Of a stretch of 64,000 nucleotides of DNA, positions 52,679 through 62,054 are shown piece after piece. The notes below the pieces were generated by a model. It saw only the letters and a list, made by a program, of their open reading frames with translations, searched no databases and was not told the origin of the DNA. Numbering within the stretch: the first letter of the stretch is position 1; each line of letters starts with the position of its first letter. Made by a program: the position numbers and the translations under genes. The DNA is from Desulfosediminicola ganghwensis. Lineage in GTDB: Bacteria; Desulfobacterota; Desulfobulbia; Desulfobulbales; Desulfocapsaceae. The stretch spans positions 2,813,001 to 2,877,000 of the forward strand of contig NZ_CP050699.1 of the NCBI RefSeq assembly GCF_005116675.2. The letters run 5' to 3'.

Positions 52679-53878
52679 ATGCAACCGAGAGATATCCTCA
52701 AACTTTCTCTTACCTCATTGCTCGATCAGCGCCTGCGCAGCTTTCTCACTATTTTGGGCATAGCGGTGGGTATAGCCTCGGTAGTGCTGCTCACCTCCAT
52801 CGGTGAAGGCATACATCGTTTCACTCTTGCCGAATTCACCCAATTCGGCACCAACCTGATCGGTATCAACCCCGGTAAGGCAACAACTCTCGGTACTTCC
52901 GGTGCTGTTATAAACAATGTTCGGCCGCTCAGCATGGAGGATGAAGAGGCGTTGGCAAGGATACCGGGAGTGGTTGATACAGTCTCTGTCGTCCAGGGGA
53001 ACGGCGCGGTGAAATTTGGTAAACGCAGCCGTCGCACCACTATTTACGGGGTAGGCCCGGCAGCGACCAGGGTCTGGCAGTTACCAGTGGCACAGGGGCG
53101 ATTTTTACCAGCCGATGATAATCGGGCTCCCCGCTCTTTTGTGGTGCTTGGGGCTAAAGTAAAACGAGAGATTTTTAAAGATACGAATCCATTGGGGCAG
53201 CTGATCAGAATAGCAGGCGAACGCTATCGGGTAATCGGGGTAATGGAGACCAAAGGCCAGATGCTTGGCTTCGATCTTGATGATGCGGTGTATATCCCAA
53301 CCCAGCGGGCCATGTCGATGTTCAATCTGGAAAGCCTGGTCGAGATAGATCTGCTGTATAAGGCTGGTTTGCAATCGAGTACCATCGCTGAAAAGGCCAA
53401 AAAGGTTTTGATCAACCGCCACGGTACGGAAGATTTCACGATCACCACCCAGGAGCAGATGCTTGAAGTGCTTGGCTCTGTACTCGATATTCTCACTCTT
53501 GCTGTGGGCGGCCTCGGTGCAATCTCGCTCCTGGTGGGCGGGGTAGGGATAGTCACCATTATGACCATCGCAGTAAATGAACGTACCCCGGAAATAGGTT
53601 TGTTACGTGCCATCGGTGCCGAGCGTAAACAGATCCTGTTAATCTTTCTGGGAGAGGCGGTGGTATTGGCGGGGCTGGGGGGGCTGGCTGGCTTGATAAT
53701 GGGAACCGGGATAGCCTGGCTTCTTGAGTTTTTCATACCGGCACTACCCACTCATACACCTTGGATTTATGCCGTTTATGCCGAACTCCTGGCAGCGGTA
53801 ATTGGCTTGTTGGCAGGAATATTGCCTGCACGCAATGCTGCAGGGTTGAATCCCATTGAGGCCTTGAGGGCTGAGTGA
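52679..53878 (+). CDS. MacB-type ABC permease 2
   Basis: 399 residues from ATG 52679 behind AAGGAGG; the longer in-frame start at 52562 lies within permease 1. It shares the layout of permease 1: RLRSFLTILGIAVGIASVVL, TSIGEGIHRFTLAEFTQFGT, periplasmic domain, then VNERTPEIGLLRAIGAERKQ near residue 300. The two permeases are distinct, not duplicates. The adaptor, ATPase and two permeases probably form one export complex. Confidence 0.92.
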   Translation: MQPRDILKLSLTSLLDQRLRSFLTILGIAVGIASVVLLTSIGEGIHRFTLAEFTQFGTNLIGINPGKATTLGTSGAVINNVRPLSMEDEEALARIPGVVDTVSVVQGNGAVKFGKRSRRTTIYGVGPAATRVWQLPVAQGRFLPADDNRAPRSFVVLGAKVKREIFKDTNPLGQLIRIAGERYRVIGVMETKGQMLGFDLDDAVYIPTQRAMSMFNLESLVEIDLLYKAGLQSSTIAEKAKKVLINRHGTEDFTITTQEQMLEVLGSVLDILTLAVGGLGAISLLVGGVGIVTIMTIAVNERTPEIGLLRAIGAERKQILLIFLGEAVVLAGLGGLAGLIMGTGIAWLLEFFIPALPTHTPWIYAVYAELLAAVIGLLAGILPARNAAGLNPIEALRAE

Positions 53879-54102
53879 AAAAAAAGCAAAAGAGCACGTT
53901 AGCCGATGAATTCAACCGGAAGCAGGATAACTCAGGATAATCCGGTAAAGCTCGCCACTCATGTATCACAGGCCGATTGATGTTTGTTGACGACAATATT
54001 CAATAGACACCATTCGGCCTGTTACCACGTTTTAACCAGTGCAGATATTTAAGCTGCTGCATAGAGCGTTTTTCCGTTCGTGTTACAGGGAACTTATCCG
54101 CG

Positions 54103-55341
54103 TCAGTATAGTTCGAATTTGATGAGTTCTTTGTGCTCATGAACTATTTCGCTGCTCTTGCCGCTGATGAAATAGGTAACGGTGGTGGTAATTTCGACCT
54201 GTTCCACATCAGTGTCAAAGTTCATAAGAAATTGCTCTCTGGCTTTTTGCATAGGCTGTAAGGTCAGATCGATTATATCTTTTATCTGCCACGCCCCGTA
54301 ACGCATACGACTTTGCATATCGCGACCAATTTCAAAATAGGTTTTGCTGGCGGTGAAGAGTATTTCCTGGTCTGAAGATTGAGCTTGTGGGTTACGTGCG
54401 GTCACTTCCAGGACCACTTGGCCGGACCAGAGTCAGCCGTCCGGAACTCTGTGTCCTGTTTTGTTGTCTATAAAAACAGTGACCACGGCTGACGGGACCC
54501 AGAGCTTTTCGTCTTTAACACCTTCAAGTTTGCCAGGGAGATGCTGATATGGGGTTATCTCAACCTCCAGACCAATGCCCTGGCGAACTGTGTCAATATC
54601 GTGGCCTCCCGGAAAAAGATGGCCTTTCTCCAGGTGGCAGTCCTGACAGGTTTTACTGCCGCCGTTGGCGATATAACTGTTCTGGTAACTTCCAGAGAGT
54701 GTATTGCAGTTAATTGTTTCCCCATCTGATGCTTTATAGATCCCATGGCACTGCATACAGAATGCTGATTGCACCAGATCGTCAGATTTTAAGGTCTCGT
54801 GTGCACCGTCGGTTTCATCGCCTCTCGGACCATAGATCATGCCTTGCTCTGCCGGGCCGTTATACCCGCGTGCCACTTCAGTTGCTTTGATATTATGGCA
54901 GGCCAGGCAACCGACATTGAGTCGGGCGAGTTGCTCTTTGGCGGCTTTGCTGGCGGCGCTGTCTTTTTCCTTGAAGGCGGTGACAATCATCTCACCTATC
55001 TCAATTGCCAGCTTCTCGCTGGCAAAGTTGATGACTGGGGCGTGGCAGTCCAGACATTTGAGTAACTGTCCTTTGGTGAGTGGGGTCTCCCACTCTTTCT
55101 TGAGGCCGATCTCAATAAAATTGTGGATTCCCCCCAGTGAGGAAACAACAGATTTGGCATGCCACGAATCACTCCATTGGGCATGGACTTCCTCGTGACA
55201 TTCCATGCAGCTACTTTCATCAAACATTTCCAGCAACTCGTCAATTGTATCTGCCTCTTTGGGGCTGGCCTGAGCTCCTGCTCCAATTAGGAGCAGGAGG
55301 ATAAATATAGTCAGACTCGTCAGTTTGTGTGCGGTTCCCAT
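54103..55341 (-). CDS. five-haem cytochrome c with in-frame TGA, candidate selenoprotein
   Basis: Strong AAGGAGG ahead of ATG and a signal peptide (IFILLLLIGAGAQASP). Five CxxCH sites follow: CMECH, CLDCH, CLACH, CMQCH and CQDCH. The frame reaches NKTGHRVPDG and then TGA at 54435-54433, and stays open for another 109 codons of normal coding character (LWSGQVVLEVTARNPQ up to LIKFELY). No ribosome site or good start lies near the TGA. Read through, the protein is 412 residues with Sec at 303. A hairpin begins 16 bases after TGA (GTGGTC, 8-base loop, GACCGC). Its loop does not start with G, so it is not a textbook SECIS. Otherwise the gene carries a nonsense mutation. Function: periplasmic electron transfer. 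Confidence 0.7.
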
Positions 55342-55888
55342 GACTCCTCCTTATTGGTTAGAGTGGCAAATAAAAATATCGCAGGGGAAATCGTTCAATC
55401 TCCCGATTTATAAGGGGAGAAAATAACAGAAAGAGAGCAGTAGCCTTACTTGGTTGTAGCAGTTAACGAGTCTGTGTATTCGAAAGTATGTGTTATATCA
55501 AGTTGTTGCCAGGGTAATTCCAAAAAGGGGGAATGCGTCTGCTGTTTCGGTTTTTCTTACATCTACTTAAATTATACTACGCTCTTAGAGCGAGAATTAG
55601 AAGGGAGAGCTGGGAAGGGCAGGCATATGTGCTTGTCTATGGGACTCTCGGCTCCGAGTTGCCATGTTGCTGTCTGCTCATATTCAGAAGTGAAAAAAGC
55701 GGAAGTTCCACTTTGTTGTCACTCCATTCCAGAACTGTCCCTGGGTTATGGAATGTTTACCACTGAACTGGAAGGTAATAGAAGAAACATTTTGGGTAAA
55801 GTTGAAGCAAAAACGTTCTTATGGGAAGTTGTCATTCGCTCCTCCATAAAGAAAGTTTTGATCAGTTCATTATTGAAACACCGTTGAT

Positions 55889-56104
55889 TTAAATAGTTCC
55901 GGCGCAGTGATTTTCGTGGCCGTTCTGATCATCATCGCCTTTTGTGGTGAAATTTCTTTTCGTCAGCTGCACCCCGGAGAAGGGAGGGTGGGCCGGGTCA
56001 ATACCACTGTCCAGCACTGCCACCCCGATACCTTTGCCGGTGCAGGGTGTCTCAAAAGCTCCCACGGCACCGAGTCCCAAGGGGATGCTGCTGCTTTCAG
56101 TTTC
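55889..56104 (-). pseudogene. fragment of a subtilisin-family (S8) protease
   Basis: On the minus strand, SSSIPLGLGAVGAFETPC is followed by GKGIGVAVLDSGIDPAHPPF (catalytic Asp) and DQNGHENHCAGTI, which corresponds to the usual GHGTHCAGT around the catalytic His. The frame then ends at TAA and the Ser domain is missing. A TGA (56107-56105) lies just before the fragment and another (56182-56180) further upstream. The gene has lost both ends. Confidence 0.75.
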
Positions 56105-56548
56105 TCAAGAAGACCTGATCCTGACCAAGGCGATCATTTTTATTGGCATGGGCATAGTCAACGCACGGGTTCTGGGATCTCACCGTATGTCATTACGCTC
56201 TTTCAGGGAGGGTTCTGGCTGAAGATGTTCGATGTCATCGGCGGTTCGGCAGATACCCCAATTGTTGCTGCCCAACGGCCCAGATGTTCCAGAGTCGGTC
56301 CAATGATCTTGCTTGTACGAAGAATGACTGAGATGGTCAGATTTTTTCATATGTACTGCCAATGTGTTGTGCGGTATCAGGGCTGCGGGTCCATTCCTGG
56401 TGAGGCGTGCTTTGAGAGCACGTTGATGTTTGAAGATGATAAATTGCTGTAGTGTCAGTGTTATGGTGGCAAATCAAGGAGGAGGGATTCGGTAATTGCT
56501 ACTTCTTCCTCGGCTCACGAAAAGTACTACAGATGGGAAAAAGCTTTT

Positions 56549-56580
56549 GCATTACATTAAATAATTTTTTAATGTAATGC
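56549..56580. repeat. 13-bp perfect inverted repeat, AT-rich
   Basis: GCATTACATTAAA (56549-56561) and TTTAATGTAATGC (56568-56580) flank a 6-base loop, 44 bases before the lipoprotein start. It could be a terminator for leftward or rightward transcripts or an operator for the lipoprotein gene. Confidence 0.55.
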
Positions 56581-56623
56581 TTCACTGTAGTTATAACTTA
56601 CAAATTGTGGGGAATTGTTTGTC

Positions 56624-57103
56624 ATGACAACCTATCCTGGGAAAAAATTCTCATGCTGTCGGTTACGGGTTTGCCTTACTGCAGCAATCCTTCTGGTTGC
56701 CTTATTTACCTCAGGCTGTGCTTTGAATGCAGGTCGGGAGCAGGATCTACTTGTACCGATTGACCAGAGCACATTTCTCGACCCCAGAAGCGGTAAGCAC
56801 TGGATGTTGGAACGTTCAGGCAGGCTTAATAATCCTCATGAAGTACAGCAATATATTCAGGAATTCAGGTCTGGTGCAGGCGAAAGCTGGCGGCTGCCAA
56901 CTCAACAGGAGTTGTATGATCTCTTCGCCCGGTTCGATTTGAAGGAAAATGGAACTGTCCAGATCAAACTTGAAGGTAATTACTGGCTTACAGACGAAAC
57001 AGGTAATGTCCATGCTGGAACCTGGGAAATTGGTGATCAATGCGGTCCATCCCGTTCTTTCTTTACTCGAAAAGCGGGTTATGTCAGGGCGGTTCGCCCT
57101 TGA
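56624..57103 (+). CDS. lipoprotein with DUF1566/Lcl-like domain
   Basis: 159 residues from ATG 56624; TTG at 56615 is an alternative. The signal peptide ends with a lipobox TSGC (AAILLVALFTSGCALNAG). The mature part resembles the DUF1566 pattern, with FLDPRSGKHWMLERSGRLNN, ESWRLPTQQELYDLFARFD and the usual end GYVRAVRP. The family is common in surface proteins of unknown role. It probably forms a two-gene unit with the rhodanese gene 27 bases downstream. Confidence 0.8.
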   Translation: MTTYPGKKFSCCRLRVCLTAAILLVALFTSGCALNAGREQDLLVPIDQSTFLDPRSGKHWMLERSGRLNNPHEVQQYIQEFRSGAGESWRLPTQQELYDLFARFDLKENGTVQIKLEGNYWLTDETGNVHAGTWEIGDQCGPSRSFFTRKAGYVRAVRP

Positions 57104-57130
57104 ATATAAGTAATAATATTGGTGAGTATT

Positions 57131-57637
57131 ATGATGAAGAAGATGTTGTGTGCATGTACCCTTGGTTTGATGATTGCCACTTCTGCCACTGCGGTTTTTG
57201 CGTCTGAACAACCAACCCCTGCAGAATTGATCAAGAGTCGGATAGCCGAGGCAAAATCACAGATTAAATCTGTAGACAGTGCAACGCTGAAGACCTGGAT
57301 CGATACAGGTGAAAAAGAATTTGTTCTTCTTGATGTGCGTGAGCCAGGCGAGGTGACCGCCGGTCAGATTGAGGCGGATGAAACTCTAGCTATTCCCAGA
57401 GGTATGGTGGAATTCCAGTTTGCGCGAAAAGTTGCAGACCTTGAGAAAGATGTCGTCGTTTATTGCCTCAAGGGAAGCAGGGGGGCGCTGGCTACTGAGG
57501 CGCTTCAGAATCTTGGTTACAAGAATGTGCACAATCTCGAAGGCGGTTTGCTCGCATGGATTAATGCCGGTCACTCCGTCAGCAACTTCTTTGGTGAGTT
57601 TCAGATGAGCAATTTCGATTCAAATTTTGCCAAGTAG
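57131..57637 (+). CDS. periplasmic rhodanese-domain protein
   Basis: 168 residues from ATG 57131 (a second ATG is at 57134). A signal peptide (LCACTLGLMIATSATAVFAS) precedes a single rhodanese domain: EFVLLDVREPGEVTAGQIEA, then the active-site loop VVYCLKGSRGALATEALQ with the persulfide Cys, and LEGGLLAWINAG. It should handle sulfane sulfur or other thiols in the periplasm. A terminator follows. Confidence 0.9.
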   Translation: MMKKMLCACTLGLMIATSATAVFASEQPTPAELIKSRIAEAKSQIKSVDSATLKTWIDTGEKEFVLLDVREPGEVTAGQIEADETLAIPRGMVEFQFARKVADLEKDVVVYCLKGSRGALATEALQNLGYKNVHNLEGGLLAWINAGHSVSNFFGEFQMSNFDSNFAK

Positions 57638-57695
57638 TCAAAAGAAATAGCACCATTAAAGGTGGTGGTTCATCGTGCAACGCGGTGAACCGGAT

Positions 57696-57742
57696 AAGCC
57701 GTACAGCATGGGAATGAATCATATGCTGTGCGGCTTTTTTTA
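57696..57742 (+). terminator. intrinsic terminator after the rhodanese gene
   Basis: AAGCCG-T-ACAGCAT pairs with ATGCTGT-G-CGGCTT, followed by TTTTTT. A second small hairpin (GGTTCATCG with CGCGGTGAACC, from 57667) lies just ahead. The remaining gap to the cardiolipin synthase gene holds no other feature. Confidence 0.88.
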
Positions 57743-57946
57743 TATTAATTCCATCCATAACAGATCGGTTCAAGTACCATCAGCGGGTAAAGGAAATTGG
57801 TGGAAACTTCCCTTACTTGTTTCAGTTACCATATTTTTCAGCAATAAAGGACTTGGAAATCCGGACAGGATTCTGTTTACTGGCGTTTGTATCCCGCAAT
57901 CAAGGTGGTAAATCCTGATATTTCTCCAAGTCGCTCTCAGCTGATA

Positions 57947-59398
57947 ATGATAAAAAGAACACGAGATTTTCTTCGAAAAAGTACATACCTGTCACTCTTC
58001 TTTCTTTGCCTGCACATTGCAGGTCTGGTGTCATCTATTGATGCGGTGATGAGTGTGCGAACTTCCCAGGGAGCTATTGCCTGGGTTATTTCGCTGAACA
58101 CCTTTCCATCCATCTCCTTGCCCGCTTACTGGGTATTCGGGCGTAGTGAATTTAAGGGATATGTGATCTCCCGGCAGGCGGATGAGACAGCACTGTCAGC
58201 GGTTGCTGCAAAGGCGGCGGAAAACAAGTCCTATTTTGTATCCGGACTGGCAGACAGAAACCAGGCTTCCCGGGTGGCTGAGTCGCTTGCTGATCTTCCT
58301 CACCTTAAAGAAAACAGTACCGAGCTGTTGATAGATGGTGAGGCGACTTTTGAGTCTATTTTTGGAGGCATTGAAAAAGCGAGAGATTATGTGCTGGTCC
58401 AATTCTTTATTGTAAAAGATGACGAACTCGGCCGCCGCTTGCAGGATCTGCTGATAAAAAAGGCTCAGGAGGGAGTGCGGGTCTTTTTCCTGTATGACGA
58501 GGTCGGCAGTTATAAATTGCCGGAAGCCTATATTCAGGAATTACGTGACAATGGTGTTGCCGCGCACAACTTTCATTCCCGCAAAGGCCCGAAGAACCGT
58601 TTTCAGATCAACTTCAGAAATCACCGCAAAATTGTTGTCGCTGACGGCAAAACATGTTGGATCGGGGGACACAATGTGGGTGACGAGTACCTTGGAAATG
58701 GTGAAAAATTCAGCCATTGGCGCGATACCCATGTAAAGATTGAGGGGCCCGCCACTCTTGCGGCACAGCTCTCATTTATTGAAGACTGGCATTGGGCCAC
58801 AGATGAAGTTCTTGAACTGAACTGGAAGGCTGTACCAAGCACCGATGCGGATCAGAGGATTCTCATCATTCCCTCCGGACCTGCCGATAGATTCGAGACT
58901 GCCGGTCTGATGTTCACCCATGCCATCAATTCAGCCAGGGAAAGAATCTGGATTGCCAGTCCCTACTTTGTGCCGGACGAATCAATTATTGCAGCCCTGC
59001 AACTCGCTGGTATGCGTGGCGTCGATGTGCGCATCCTGATCCCGGACGAGCCCGACCATAAATTGGTTTATCTGGCCGCTTTTTCCTATTTTGAGCAGGC
59101 GGGAATGAGTGGGGTAAAGTTTTACCGTTACACCAAGGGTTTTATGCATCAGAAGACCATGCTGGTGGATAACGATCTCTCTACAGTAGGGACCGCCAAC
59201 TTTGATAACCGCTCATTTCGCCTCAACTTTGAGATCACAGCCATGATTACCGATCAGGATTTCAACAAGGAAGTCGAACAGATGTTTCTGGAGGATTTTG
59301 CCAACTCCAGACTGATGGAGCCAGATGAGGCGGCAGAGAAACCATTCTGGTTCAAGTTGTTGGTGCGGGTGGCACGCCTGACTTCGCCGATGCTGTAA
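57947..59398 (+). CDS. cardiolipin synthase
   Basis: 483 residues from ATG 57947; the TTG at 57887 would add an unlikely 20-residue leader. Two N-terminal membrane segments (YLSLFFLCLHIAGLVSSI and AIAWVISLNTFPSISLPAYW) precede two phospholipase-D domains. Their HKD motifs are HRKIVVADGKTCWIGGHNVG near 225 and HQKTMLVDNDLSTVGTANFD near 404. It makes cardiolipin from two phosphatidylglycerols. It converges on argA. Confidence 0.93.
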   Translation: MIKRTRDFLRKSTYLSLFFLCLHIAGLVSSIDAVMSVRTSQGAIAWVISLNTFPSISLPAYWVFGRSEFKGYVISRQADETALSAVAAKAAENKSYFVSGLADRNQASRVAESLADLPHLKENSTELLIDGEATFESIFGGIEKARDYVLVQFFIVKDDELGRRLQDLLIKKAQEGVRVFFLYDEVGSYKLPEAYIQELRDNGVAAHNFHSRKGPKNRFQINFRNHRKIVVADGKTCWIGGHNVGDEYLGNGEKFSHWRDTHVKIEGPATLAAQLSFIEDWHWATDEVLELNWKAVPSTDADQRILIIPSGPADRFETAGLMFTHAINSARERIWIASPYFVPDESIIAALQLAGMRGVDVRILIPDEPDHKLVYLAAFSYFEQAGMSGVKFYRYTKGFMHQKTMLVDNDLSTVGTANFDNRSFRLNFEITAMITDQDFNKEVEQMFLEDFANSRLMEPDEAAEKPFWFKLLVRVARLTSPML

Positions 59399-59441
59399 TC
59401 GGGAAGAGAGATCAATATGGCTCAGCTGGCAGAGCTTCCAA

Positions 59442-60761
59442 TTACAGTCGCTTTACCAATACTTTCGAGTTTCGCCTGTAGTTGTAGAGTGCTTTGCGGC
59501 TGGCAGGCAGGGTCTCGACATCGGATTCGGTGAAGCCTTGCTCAATAAACCAGTGGGCAGTCTGGGTGGTGAGGGTGTATATCTCAGAGAGGTTGAGTCT
59601 TTGGGCCTGCTTTTCAATATGGTCGAGCAGGGTCTTGGCTCGACCTCCCTGCTGGTATTCTTTTAACACGGCAACGCAGGCCAATTCTCCTGCATCGGCA
59701 TCGGGGAAAGGGTAGAGCGCTGCACAACCGATAATGAGGTTATCCTTTTTCAGGATAGTGAAATAGTCGATCTCATTTTCCAGTAATTCTCTGGAACGTT
59801 TTACCAGGACACCTTTTTTCTCGAGTGGGCTGATCAGGTTCAGAATGCCTGCCACATCTTCCAGTTTTGCCTGACGAAGCACTTCATAGGTGTCGCTGTG
59901 CACCATGGTGCCGGAGCCGTCCCTGGTAAAGAGTTCACGCAGCAGCGTGCCGTCTTCGCTGGAGGAGATGATATGGGCTCTGGCGACACCTCTGCGACAG
60001 GCCTTATAGCCGGCCCGCAGAGAAAAATATGTGTTGCTTGGAGCGTGCCGAGCCTCTTCTTCCAAAAATGTTTCACATTGGCTGAGTGTCAACTGTCTGT
60101 AGAGGGTGCCGTGGTTGTCGTAGATCGGCCCATCGTCGTTGAAGATGAGAATCTTATCGGCATCAATAGCGCTGGCAACGTTGACCCCAACTTCGGCGAA
60201 GGAGAGATTGAAAACCTCTCCTGTAATTGAAAAACCAAGGGGAGGCAGCAAGGCAATGCATTTATTGTCTAGAATTTCCAGGATGGCATGTTTATCAACG
60301 CTTCGTACCTTACCTGTCATCTGGTGGTCGACCCCGTCAAGCACCCCCTGCGGCTTGGCATTGATGAAGTTGCCGCTACGCAGTTTTATTTTGGCTCCAA
60401 ACATTGGTGAATTGGGTAAACCGCTGGAAAAGAGGGCTTCCAGCTGGCAGCGGGTTGAACCGATGGCCTTCAGGATGTGCGGCAGATGATTTCGTTCGGT
60501 GATTCTGGCGCCATGATGCAATTCTGAAGAGAGGCCGGCAGCGTTTAATTCTTCCTCAATCTGCAGGCGGGCTCCATGAACCACAACCAAACGGATTCCG
60601 AGTGAATGCAATATGGCAATATCGCTGATTATGTTGGCGATATTTGCCTGAGCCAGGCATTCGCCCGGGATCATCACGACAAATGTTTTACCCCTGTGGG
60701 AGTGAATATACGGGGAGACATGTCGAAACCACTGGAGAAAATGTGCGTTGCTGCTGTTCAC
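59442..60761 (-). CDS. argA: amino-acid N-acetyltransferase (N-acetylglutamate synthase)
   Basis: 439 residues. The N-terminal acetylglutamate-kinase-like domain (HRGKTFVVMIPGECLAQANI, LGIRLVVVHGARLQIEEEL) covers about 20-280. The C-terminal GNAT domain has LACVAVLKEYQQGGRAKTLL near residue 367 and THWFIEQGF-like YTLTTQTAHWFIEQGFTESD. This is the classical ArgA layout. It commits glutamate to arginine synthesis. No other arg gene is adjacent. Confidence 0.94.
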   Translation of the reverse strand: MNSSNAHFLQWFRHVSPYIHSHRGKTFVVMIPGECLAQANIANIISDIAILHSLGIRLVVVHGARLQIEEELNAAGLSSELHHGARITERNHLPHILKAIGSTRCQLEALFSSGLPNSPMFGAKIKLRSGNFINAKPQGVLDGVDHQMTGKVRSVDKHAILEILDNKCIALLPPLGFSITGEVFNLSFAEVGVNVASAIDADKILIFNDDGPIYDNHGTLYRQLTLSQCETFLEEEARHAPSNTYFSLRAGYKACRRGVARAHIISSSEDGTLLRELFTRDGSGTMVHSDTYEVLRQAKLEDVAGILNLISPLEKKGVLVKRSRELLENEIDYFTILKKDNLIIGCAALYPFPDADAGELACVAVLKEYQQGGRAKTLLDHIEKQAQRLNLSEIYTLTTQTAHWFIEQGFTESDVETLPASRKALYNYRRNSKVLVKRL

Positions 60762-60915
60762 GTTATAACTGTAATTGTTGAAATATAAGTGGATCTATTC
60801 CGCTGGTTACGGCGGGCAGAAAATGACCTGGAGAGACCAGGCGGGTATTGACGATTGGTTGATCCTATCCCTTTTCTTTCTCTATTTCAATTATTTCAGG
60901 AAATAGAGACCAAAG

Positions 60916-60950
60916 ATGACGTTTCGGGAGGCGAAACGGCCCGATGTCAT
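60916..60950. repeat. nested inverted repeats between acuB-like gene and argA
   Basis: CGTTTCG (60920-60926) and CGAAACG (60932-60938) form a perfect 7-bp stem, and an outer ATGAC/GTCAT pair is at 60916-60920 and 60946-60950. It lies 31 bases after the CBS-ACT gene stop on the minus strand, without a T-run. It could end that transcript or be part of the argA leader. Confidence 0.45.
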
Positions 60951-60980
60951 CGAACCGTTTCTGAGGTGTAGCCTGGGGGA

Positions 60981-61652
60981 TTACTCAGGAAGATACTGAG
61001 TAATATCTTTGGCATATCCGCTCTTTACTTTGAATCCTTTCTCCTGCAGCGCGATGATGGCTTTATTGCCATCTTTGGCGGCGACACGCATTACCAGCTG
61101 GGTTACGCCTGGATATTTCTTTTCAGGCCAACTCAAAAGGCTTTGAATATTAACCTTCTCGTCTCTCAGAATTGCAGATACCTCGGCGAGAACTCCCATA
61201 TTGTCTTTGACAAAGACACCAATGCGGGTGGAATCGTCACTCATGCCGACGGCATCGAGCAGCACCTCGATTACGTCGGTGCTGGTGATAATTCCGGCAA
61301 GTTCATCGTTTTCCATTACCGGCAACGCACTGATATTGTGCTGCTGCATGATGTAGGCAGCTCGCTCGATGGTGGTATCAACCGGGATGGTCACCACGGT
61401 CTTCACCATGATCATCTTCACCAGCACCTTCTGCAGCAAGTATGTTAACTCATGTGTAGAGAGGGATGTGGCCGGAGAAGCCCAGTTTTGTTTCAAATCC
61501 CGGTCAGACAAGATGCCGACCAGCTTACCGCTTTCATTGACAACCAGCAGATGCTCAATTTTCTTATTCTCCAGTATGTCTTTAGCTTCAACCAGGGTGG
61601 TATCAGGTGAGACGGTGACCAGATCGGTGTGCATTATTCTGCCAATGTACAT
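60981..61652 (-). CDS. CBS-ACT domain protein (AcuB-like)
   Basis: 223 residues. Two CBS domains (YIGRIMHTDLVTVSPDTTLV at the start and VKTVVTIPVDTTIERAAYIM near residue 84) are followed by an ACT domain (IGVFVKDNMGVLAEVSAILR near 143). CBS pairs bind adenine nucleotides and ACT domains bind amino acids, so this is probably a small-molecule sensor. Similar genes often lie next to indolepyruvate oxidoreductase or acyl-CoA synthetase genes, and here it is divergent from iorA. Confidence 0.9.
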   Translation of the reverse strand: MYIGRIMHTDLVTVSPDTTLVEAKDILENKKIEHLLVVNESGKLVGILSDRDLKQNWASPATSLSTHELTYLLQKVLVKMIMVKTVVTIPVDTTIERAAYIMQQHNISALPVMENDELAGIITSTDVIEVLLDAVGMSDDSTRIGVFVKDNMGVLAEVSAILRDEKVNIQSLLSWPEKKYPGVTQLVMRVAAKDGNKAIIALQEKGFKVKSGYAKDITQYLPE

Positions 61653-61772
61653 AGAGGTACTCCTCCAAAATATGTTTGAACTTCTTGATGTTACGAGACA
61701 TTGTCATTCAGAGGTGGATATTTGACAGCCCCCTGTAATCAAGGAGTTTTCCCAGCCTCTTTAATTTATTGA

Positions 61773-61800
61773 ATTATATGATAAACATTAGCCTTGTCAA
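61773..61800 (-). promoter_or_regulatory. consensus sigma-70 promoter for the CBS-ACT gene
   Basis: On the minus strand TTGACA (61800-61795), a 16-base spacer and TATAAT (61778-61773). Both hexamers match consensus 6/6. The start of transcription would be near 61766, giving a leader of about 114 bases. Confidence 0.85.
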
Positions 61801-62054
61801 AACAAACATTTAATCACTATGTCCGATGATGAATTTTCCGCCATATTTTGTTTATCAAAGTCGCGAGGGGGGTTGGCCTAATATTGTTCGGAAAAAAGGG
61901 TGATAAAGTTTACGAAAGTCTGAAAAATGCTTGCCTGCTGGCGGCCATTCGGAGTAGTTTGCAGGATTGCTTTATGGTACCAACCGGTTGAGGGAAAGGC
62001 GATGGCAGCTCATCGTCGGCACATTTCAACCTATTTCTATAATCAGGAGAGACT
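61801..62054. other. gap ahead of iorA
   Basis: No gene with coding character. It must hold the iorA promoter, but no clear box pair was found. AT-rich from 61801 to 61860. Confidence 0.4.

Larger units (their letters stand above)
55342..56623. other. gene-poor region with one broken gene
   Basis: Nearly 1.3 kb has no intact gene. A 145-codon rightward frame at 55450-55887 lacks family features and ribosome site and is not called. A subtilase remnant lies at 55889-56104 and a 13-bp inverted repeat at 56549-56580. The stretch from 55442 to 55888 is otherwise featureless. Confidence 0.6.

Noticed and set aside
54103-54417. Separate 104-residue gene downstream of the cytochrome
   Set aside because: The only start is a GTG inside a sequence that continues the cytochrome frame. 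There is no ribosome site and no stop between except the TGA, so it is better read as the end of one gene.
55450-55887. 145-codon rightward frame
   Set aside because: Cys- and Arg-rich translation without a family, signal or ribosome site; it looks like chance in AT-rich sequence.
56105-56182. TGA codons in the subtilase remnant as additional selenocysteines
   Set aside because: The fragment also lacks its Ser domain and has a TAA end. The sequence around the two TGAs shows no conserved motif, so decay is the simpler explanation.
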